Assembly (NCBI GenBank): GCA_023424725.1
Contig: JAFADQ010000401.1
Span: forward strand, 1 to 5,781
Reading direction: 5' to 3'
Source: Bacteroidota bacterium
Lineage (GTDB): Bacteria > Bacteroidota > Bacteroidia > Cytophagales > Hymenobacteraceae
Length of the DNA: 5,781 bases
Both the position numbers and the translations under genes were made by a program. Positions 1-3,644 of the stretch are shown here, in pieces. Position 1 is the first letter of the stretch, and each line of letters starts with the position of its first letter. The notes under the pieces are model-generated. The model saw nothing but the letters and a program-made list of their open reading frames with translations. It was not told the DNA's origin and did not search any database.

Positions 1-65
1 TCTCCGATAGAAAGAAAAATGGCCCTTGCAAATGCTGCAAGGGCCATTTTTCTTTCTATCGGAGA
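1..65 (-). terminator. Intrinsic terminator of the rpsF-rpsR-rplI operon, probably bidirectional
   Basis: Positions 1-30 and 36-65 are perfect reverse complements (30 bp) around a 5-nt loop at 31-35. The GC-rich core (GGCCCTTGCA and its complement) is next to the loop. It is bordered by an A-rich tract on one side and TTTTTCTTTCT on the other, so either strand yields a stem followed by a U-rich run. The rplI stop codon lies 6 nt away, which makes it the natural 3' end of that operon. Symmetry means it could also stop transcription entering from the left. The outer 10 bp (TCTCCGATAG and complement) extend beyond what termination needs. The arm begins at base 1, so the repeat may continue outside the window. 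Confidence 0.9.
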
Positions 66-71
66 CTAAAA

Positions 72-515
72 TTACTCTCCTACAACGGTAAAATTAACCG
101 TGTGTCTTACTTCTTTGTGCAGGTTAAGAGTTGCGGTGTATTCGCCGGCAGTTTTCACTTCCTGATCGAAAGAGATGCGCTTGCGGTCTACATCAACACC
201 TTTTGCTTTAAGGGCTTCGCTAAGCTGCAAAGTGGTAACAGCTCCGAATATCTTGCCCGACTCGCCAACTTTCGCTTTCAGCTCCAGCATTGTATCGCCA
301 ATTTTATCGGCAACAGATTGTGCGTCTGTACGAAGTTTTTCTGCTTTGTGCGCTACCTGGCGCTCGTTTTCGGCAGCAACTTTTTTGTTAGAGGCATTAG
401 CAACAACCGCCAAACCCTGAGGGATAAGGAAGTTACGGCCATAACCAGGGCGAACCTTCACCAGGTCGTTCTTATAGCCCAGGCCCTTCACGTCGTCTTT
501 TAATATCAGTTCCAT
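72..515 (-). CDS. rplI: 50S ribosomal protein L9
   Basis: This encodes a 147-residue protein of normal L9 length. L9 binds 23S rRNA near the base of the L1 stalk and reaches towards the 30S subunit; it supports frame maintenance and fidelity. The N-terminal domain carries the family signature from G13 to N40, with V21, G24-Y25, N28-F29-L30, G34 and A36 all in place. A Lys/Glu/Ala-rich stretch at about 41-75 matches the long connecting helix. Residues from about 80 to 147, with the G-KIFGAVT segment at about 87-94, form the C-terminal RNA-binding domain. It is the last gene of the operon: the rpsR stop is 16 nt upstream of its ATG, and the hairpin terminator follows its TAA. No clear Shine-Dalgarno sequence is visible, as is usual in Bacteroidota. 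Nothing is truncated or abnormal. Confidence 0.98.
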   Translation of the reverse strand: MELILKDDVKGLGYKNDLVKVRPGYGRNFLIPQGLAVVANASNKKVAAENERQVAHKAEKLRTDAQSVADKIGDTMLELKAKVGESGKIFGAVTTLQLSEALKAKGVDVDRKRISFDQEVKTAGEYTATLNLHKEVRHTVNFTVVGE

Positions 516-531
516 GTGGGTATGTGCTAAA

Positions 532-786
532 TTATTTCAGTGAATCGGTTACGTAAGGCAATATAGCCAGGTGGCGGGCGCGTGCCACGGCCTGAGCTAC
601 TTTGCGCTGAAATTTAAGGCTGGTGCCAGTTAAGCGGCGCGGAAGAACTTTTCCTTGCTCGTTAACAAATTTCAAAAGGAAGTTGCCATCCTTGTAATCG
701 ATATATTTAATACCGTTTTTCTTGAAGCGGCAATACTTTTTGCGGGTATCCTGCTGCTTGTTTACTTTTTCGTTTACCAGGCTCAT
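532..786 (-). CDS. rpsR: 30S ribosomal protein S18
   Basis: This encodes an 84-residue S18. The protein sits on the 30S platform as a heterodimer with S6, in contact with 16S rRNA and the mRNA exit region. The family core is clear: K-Y-C-R-F at 17-21, the Y28-I-D-Y31 block, the basic P-R-R-L-T-G-T segment at 49-55, Q60-R61, and the ending A-R-A-R-H-L-A-I-L-P-Y at 68-78. The start is fixed by its neighbour: the rpsF stop and the rpsR ATG overlap as TAATG (one shared base), a typical arrangement for translational coupling that would match synthesis of the two partners. rplI follows after a 16-nt gap. No ssb or priB lies between rpsF and rpsR, unlike some other phyla. Confidence 0.98.
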   Translation of the reverse strand: MSLVNEKVNKQQDTRKKYCRFKKNGIKYIDYKDGNFLLKFVNEQGKVLPRRLTGTSLKFQRKVAQAVARARHLAILPYVTDSLK

Positions 787-1160
787 TATTGTGCTACCTC
801 CACTTCTTTACGTGATTTTTCGTTTTTAAACTCGCCATTTCTGCGGCGGGCGTTGTAGGCCACGGCATGCTTGTCAAGTACAGTAGTAAGGAAACGCACA
901 ACACGCTCATCCCGGCGGTAAGCCAACTCCAGCACATCAACAATGTTGCCTGTTGCAGAGAATTCGATGAGATGATAGAAGCCGGTAGACTTCTTGTTGA
1001 TCGGGTAAGCAAGCTTACGCAATCCCCAGTTCTCTTCGTGGATGATGTCGGCGCCATTTTCCTTAAGCACCTCTTTGAACTTCGCGACCGTTTCCTGCAT
1101 CTGAGCCTCGTTCAGCAACGGGGTCAGGATGAAGATCGTTTCGTAGTTTTTGATTTCCAT
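786..1160 (-). CDS. rpsF: 30S ribosomal protein S6
   Basis: This encodes a 124-residue S6, first gene of the operon. S6 has a ferredoxin-like fold and binds S18 and 16S rRNA on the 30S platform. Recognisable blocks are the N-terminal strand N-Y-E-T-I-F-I-L at 5-12, the W45-G-L-R-K-L-A-Y-P-I segment at 45-54, G-F-Y-H-L-I-E-F at 60-67, and Y-R-R-D-E-R-V-V-R-F-L at 81-91. The tail after about residue 104 is charged and low in complexity (R-R-R-N-G-E-F-K-N-E-K), as is common in S6 tails. The ATG at 1160-1158 is the only start that leaves the first strand intact, and a promoter -7 element lies 32 nt upstream. The stop overlaps the rpsR start by one base. Confidence 0.98.
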   Translation of the reverse strand: MEIKNYETIFILTPLLNEAQMQETVAKFKEVLKENGADIIHEENWGLRKLAYPINKKSTGFYHLIEFSATGNIVDVLELAYRRDERVVRFLTTVLDKHAVAYNARRRNGEFKNEKSRKEVEVAQ

Positions 1161-1169
1161 GACGGAATC
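1152..1169 (-). promoter_or_regulatory. Possible hairpin enclosing the rpsF start codon
   Basis: On the minus strand GATTCC (1169-1164) can pair with GGAAATC (1158-1152) with one bulged A, leaving the loop GTCAT. The AT of the start codon is in the loop and its G closes the stem. A CCG triplet spans the stem-loop junction. In many bacteria the S6:S18 complex represses rpsF by binding a leader hairpin with a conserved CCG, so a similar role is possible here. The stem is short and overlaps coding bases, so this could be chance. Confidence 0.25.
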
Positions 1170-1174
1170 TTTGG

Positions 1175-1187
1175 TTAAATGATTTAA
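1175..1187. repeat. 13-nt perfect dyad in the rpsF leader
   Basis: TTAAAT-G-ATTTAA is a 6-bp perfect dyad around one central base. It lies between the predicted rpsF transcription start (about 1187) and the ATG. The centre is too small for an RNA hairpin, so if it works at all it would be a protein-binding DNA site. AT-rich dyads of this size arise by chance, and no known operator is recognised. Confidence 0.3.
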
Positions 1188-1192
1188 GGGCG

Positions 1193-1223
1193 CAAAGTTA
1201 CGAATTACTTTTCAGAATAGAAA
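1193..1223 (-). promoter_or_regulatory. Promoter of rpsF-rpsR-rplI (Bacteroidota TAnnTTTG type)
   Basis: Read on the minus strand, 1200-1193 is TAACTTTG, an exact match to the Bacteroidota -7 consensus TAnnTTTG used by their primary sigma factor. A 19-nt spacer further upstream there is only TTTC (about 1223-1220), a poor match to the -33 TTG/TTTG box, so the -33 half is weak. Transcription would start near 1187-1189 and give a leader of about 27-29 nt before the rpsF ATG. Location, orientation and the exact -7 box support the call; the start site is inferred. Confidence 0.75.
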
Positions 1224-1277
1224 TAGTGATTTGGGAAATTTAAAGAAGACCTGGGCTGCGAAGGCCAGTTTCTGTGC

Positions 1278-1298
1278 CTTTACACCTTAATATATATA
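1278..1298. repeat. 21-bp direct repeat, copy 1
   Basis: The sequence CTTTACACC followed by TTAATATATATA is identical over 21 bp to positions 1983-2003, in the same orientation 705 bp away. This copy runs straight into the 19-bp tandem array. Its role is unknown. Confidence 0.85.
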
Positions 1299-1348
1299 GC
1301 GATGAAGTAAATATATAACGATGAAGTAAATATATAGAGGTGAAGTAA
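1292..1348. repeat. Tandem array of three 19-bp units
   Basis: Three exactly 19-bp units run head to tail at 1292-1310, 1311-1329 and 1330-1348. The consensus is ATATATA followed by R-C/A-G-R-TGAAGTAA. Units 1 and 2 differ at one base (AGCG against AACG), and unit 3 differs from unit 1 at two positions (AGAGG against AGCGA). It could be a slippage-prone minisatellite or a set of repeated protein-binding sites. It lies 90 bp or more upstream of the rpsF -7 box and nearly 1 kb from actA. Confidence 0.88.
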
Positions 1349-1464
1349 TCCGAAATTTAAATTACCAGATACGTCATTCATCAATAAAGCAAAAACACTT
1401 CTTCTGAGGCAGATCATTTACAACAGACTTCTTTCCTAAATTTTATACCGCAACCACCCCGTTT

Positions 1465-1502
1465 TGTCATCCTGAGCGCTACGAATATGACACATCTTTT
1501 CA
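1465..1502. repeat. Degenerate TGTCATCCTGAGCG-type intergenic repeat, copy 1
   Basis: TGTCATCCTGAGCG at 1465-1478 is followed by a diverged CTACGAATATGACACATCTT. It resembles, from memory, a widespread intergenic repeat of the form TCATCCTGAGCG-n-GCGAAGGACCT seen in many Bacteroidota genomes. The second half is badly degraded here. A second CCTGAGCG occurs at 1681-1688 in the same orientation. Confidence 0.5.
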
Positions 1503-1516
1503 AATTTTAAAAAAAC

Positions 1517-1652
1517 TTAACCGCAAAGAACGCCAAGACTATCGCAAAGCACGCAAAGTTTTAAAAATGAGCAGAAGTGTTTCCTACATTTTTCCTGAGT
1601 TCTTATTTTTCTCCGCGCTCTTTGCGGTTACCTTCGCGTACTTTGCGGTTAA
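1517..1652. repeat. CGCAAAG-rich imperfect inverted repeat element
   Basis: The arm 1517-1558 (starting TTAACCGCAAAG) matches the reverse complement of 1611-1652 at 32 of 42 positions without gaps, around a 52-bp spacer. Each arm is itself built from repeated CGCAAAG words: three in the left arm and two in the right. Similar CGCAAAG/CTTTGCG repeats are, from memory, scattered between genes in many Bacteroidota and are often mis-called as small proteins. The structure resembles a decayed MITE or REP-like element. No target-site duplication is evident, so mobility is only inferred. Confidence 0.7.
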
Positions 1653-1680
1653 AATACTTTTGTCTTTTTTAGCAGGGCAG

Positions 1681-1704
1681 CCTGAGCGACACCTTAGGAC
1701 CTCG
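1681..1704. repeat. Degenerate CCTGAGCG-AGGACCT repeat, copy 2
   Basis: CCTGAGCG (1681-1688) and AGGACCT (1695-1701) match the two ends of the same repeat type as the copy at 1465. The two copies are in direct orientation and bracket the CGCAAAG inverted repeat. The match is short, so the family assignment is tentative. Confidence 0.4.
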
Positions 1705-1982
1705 TTTTTAAGAGCAAAAAAATTAAACAAAGAATTACTTTATTTTCCGGTAACTCCCCAAAAACAGCCTGCTACGCCCCAAAAGTCACCCACTAAAAAT
1801 AATCAGGGCATTGGTTAAAGCCCATCACCATCGCCGCAATCTTTTATCTGGCAGCTATTTTAGCTTTGTTTTGCAGAAAGGCAGGTTTAAGGCTGCAGCA
1901 CCCAAAGAAATGGCCGTTACAGCACAAAAGAGTTCTGGCTTTATTGTTAGCAGAAGCTTCTGGTAAAACTTTGATTTTTAAA

Positions 1983-2003
1983 CTTTACACCTTAATATAT
2001 ATA
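1983..2003. repeat. 21-bp direct repeat, copy 2
   Basis: It is identical over 21 bp to 1278-1298. This copy is not followed by the 19-bp tandem units; it continues as ATAGCAACTAAA. No function is recognised. Confidence 0.85.
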
Positions 2004-2253
2004 ATAGCAACTAAAATTCAGGAGTGCATTGTCCTTATTTAGCATCGCAAAGATTATTAAAAAAACCTGCGTAATAATTTGTTTATGCAAAGGCTGTAAC
2101 ATCATTCAAAAAGATGACGTATATCATTGCTTTCCATTTTTTCAGAGTAATTTAAAATATTTCTAAATAAGATGTAACTAATTGATTAACAGGATATATA
2201 GAGGGGGCAAAAACAGGTAATCTGCTTCAGGCACTGATAGAGTGCTGTACAGA

Positions 2254-2284
2254 TTTGAATAATGCGAGTTCGGTAGTAGATTTG
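2254..2284 (+). promoter_or_regulatory. Promoter of the actA-actB operon (Bacteroidota -33/-7)
   Basis: TTTG at 2254-2257 (-33 box), a 19-nt spacer at 2258-2276, and TAGATTTG at 2277-2284 (-7 box) match the Bacteroidota consensus TTG-N19-TAnnTTTG exactly. Transcription should start near 2288-2291, giving an untranslated leader of about 40 nt before the ATG at 2329. The element also helps choose the actA start, because the GTG at 2284 lies inside the -7 box. A weak TGA-N6-TCA dyad at 2115-2126 lies far upstream and is not counted as part of it. Confidence 0.8.
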
Positions 2285-2328
2285 TGCTCGAAATGTGTTC
2301 AGAACCTTCCTCTAAGTCTGTTTTTATT

Positions 2329-3594
2329 ATGCGTAGCACTCCGCTGCAGGCCATTTCCGTATATCTGTTTTCCTTACTATTTGTTTTCACCCTTTCGTTC
2401 CAGTCGATGGCCCAGGATGCCGCCGCTGGCGATGCAGCCGCTGCCGGACCAGATCCTGCTTTGGTTAGCGCCGGAAAGAGCTTGTTCGAAAACAATTGTA
2501 CCACCTGTCACTCGGTTACGGACGAAGTAGTGATAGGCCCAGGCCTTTACAACATGCACGAAAGGCGCACCGAAGCCTGGCTGATCAGCTGGATCAGAAA
2601 CTCGTCGAAGATGATAGCTGCCGGCGATCCGCAGGCCGTTGAGCTCTTCAACAAGTACAACAAAACCCAGATGCCAAGTTATGCTTTCTCCGACGAGGAG
2701 ATCAAGTCTATCATAGCTTATGTGCAGGCAGAGGGCAAACCAGCTGCCGCCGCGGCTCCTGCCGGTGGCGATACCGCTGCTGCCGACGGAGGCGGTTCTT
2801 CTGTAGATCCTAAAATAGCTCAGTACATAGATATACTGCTGATAATATTAACAGTAGTATTACTGGTAATGGTGATAACGCTGTTCATCATCGCCAATAT
2901 CATGCGCAATTACCTGCGCGAGAAACGCGAGCTTACCGAAGATGAAGCAGAACTGGTAAACCAGCGCTGGGATTTTTCTAAGGTGTATAAGTCAAGCGCG
3001 GTTCGTACCCTGGTTGTGCTGATATTTGTGGTAGCTGTTATTAAGGTTTCATTAGACCAGGCACTCGCTATTGGTATTCAGCAGGGCTACCAGCCTAAGC
3101 AGCCAATCGCATTCTCGCATAAGCTGCACGCCGGCGAGCATCAGATCGATTGTAATTATTGCCACTCTTCTGTTTACAAAGGCAAAAATGCCGGTATTCC
3201 TTCTGCCAATATCTGTATGAACTGTCACAACTCAATTCAGACAGAATCGCCTGAAATTCAGAAAATATACCGCGCTATAGAAAGTAACCGCCCAATAGAA
3301 TGGGTGCGTATCCACAACCTTCCCGACCTGGCCTATTTTAACCACGCCCAGCACACAAATGTAGGCGGTGTAGAATGCCAGACTTGCCACGGCGAAATTC
3401 AGGAGATGGAGGTAGTATACCAGTTCGCGCCGCTTACCATGGGCTGGTGCGTAGATTGCCACCGCGAAACTCCGCTTAATACCGAAGGCAACGCCTATTA
3501 CGATAACCTGGTGCAGATCCATGCCTCAGAGAGCAAAAAGCCATTCACTGTAGAGTCTAATGGCGGTTTAGAGTGCTCTAAGTGTCACTATTAA
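2329..3594 (+). CDS. actA: Alternative complex III subunit ActA: hexaheme membrane cytochrome c (monoheme domain fused to pentaheme domain)
   Basis: This subunit passes electrons from quinol oxidation in ACIII to a periplasmic acceptor or directly to a terminal oxidase. It has 421 residues from the chosen ATG. Residues 1-28 form a Sec-type signal (hydrophobic core, then Q-S-M-A before Q29). A class I cytochrome c domain at about 43-136 has heme site CTTCH at 57-61 and likely Met ligand M115 (Q-M-P-S-Y). An Ala/Gly-rich linker (about 137-160) leads to TM1 (about 166-192), a charged cytoplasmic loop and TM2 (about 225-247). The periplasmic pentaheme domain has CNYCH 275-279, CMNCH 296-300, CQTCH 350-354, CVDCH 374-378 and CSKCH 416-420, plus likely axial histidines in F-S-H-K-L-H and F-N-H-A-Q-H. 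The frame is open back to GTG 2284, but that codon lies inside the promoter, and only 2329 gives a clean signal peptide. actB follows after 50 nt. The family call is firm; the start is likely. Confidence 0.93.
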   Translation: MRSTPLQAISVYLFSLLFVFTLSFQSMAQDAAAGDAAAAGPDPALVSAGKSLFENNCTTCHSVTDEVVIGPGLYNMHERRTEAWLISWIRNSSKMIAAGDPQAVELFNKYNKTQMPSYAFSDEEIKSIIAYVQAEGKPAAAAAPAGGDTAAADGGGSSVDPKIAQYIDILLIILTVVLLVMVITLFIIANIMRNYLREKRELTEDEAELVNQRWDFSKVYKSSAVRTLVVLIFVVAVIKVSLDQALAIGIQQGYQPKQPIAFSHKLHAGEHQIDCNYCHSSVYKGKNAGIPSANICMNCHNSIQTESPEIQKIYRAIESNRPIEWVRIHNLPDLAYFNHAQHTNVGGVECQTCHGEIQEMEVVYQFAPLTMGWCVDCHRETPLNTEGNAYYDNLVQIHASESKKPFTVESNGGLECSKCHY

Positions 3595-3644
3595 TTAAAG
3601 AAAGCGCAAGCAATCTTACCTCATAAGCGTATTTCAAAGAGTAT

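Larger units (their letters stand above)
1201..2253. other. Non-coding gap of about 1 kb between divergent operons
   Basis: No convincing gene is present. The region is visibly more AT-rich than the flanking genes, and stops are frequent in all frames. It holds the repeats listed separately: 21-bp direct repeats, a 19-bp tandem array, a CGCAAAG inverted repeat and CCTGAGCG-type repeats. The stretch at about 1711-1980 contains a 12-bp palindrome (CAGAAGCTTCTG, 1951-1962) and two degenerate 21-nt units beginning ACTCCCC and ACGCCCC (1753 and 1774), but nothing identifiable. No tRNA or known structured RNA was recognised by eye. Confidence 0.7.

Noticed and set aside
1567..1818. 83-codon plus-strand open frame with a hydrophobic first half
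   Set aside because: Its hydrophobic part (A-L-F-A-V-T-F-A-Y-F-A-V-K) is the translation of the CGCAAAG/CTTTGCG inverted repeat, and the rest is low-complexity with T-P-Q-K repeats. There is no promoter or family resemblance; this is a typical repeat-derived false gene.
1848..1980. Minus-strand frame of about 43 codons through the middle of the gap, considered as a gene remnant
   Set aside because: It is short, has no recognisable motif or good start, and is followed by several stops. No family could be named, so calling it a pseudogene is not supported.
1278..2003. The repeats in the gap considered as a CRISPR array or an integrated mobile element
   Set aside because: There are only three contiguous 19-bp units without spacers, no cas gene, no transposase or integrase, and the 21-bp repeats occur as a single pair. 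Nothing supports either beyond a decayed repeat.
2113..2128. GATGA-N6-TCATT dyad, considered as a CRP/FNR-type operator for the respiratory operon
   Set aside because: Only four bases per side pair perfectly and the site is more than 120 bp upstream of the -33 box. The match is too weak, although an oxygen-responsive regulator of act genes would be plausible.
2178..2504. 108-codon minus-strand open frame across the actA promoter and 5' end
   Set aside because: It is antisense to the signal peptide and first heme domain of actA and to its promoter, and has no family-like sequence. It is a shadow of the high-confidence gene.
3595..3644. Possible terminator or separate promoter between actA and actB
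   Set aside because: The 50-nt spacer has no GC-rich stem with a T-tract and no TAnnTTTG box, so read-through from the actA promoter is the simpler view.
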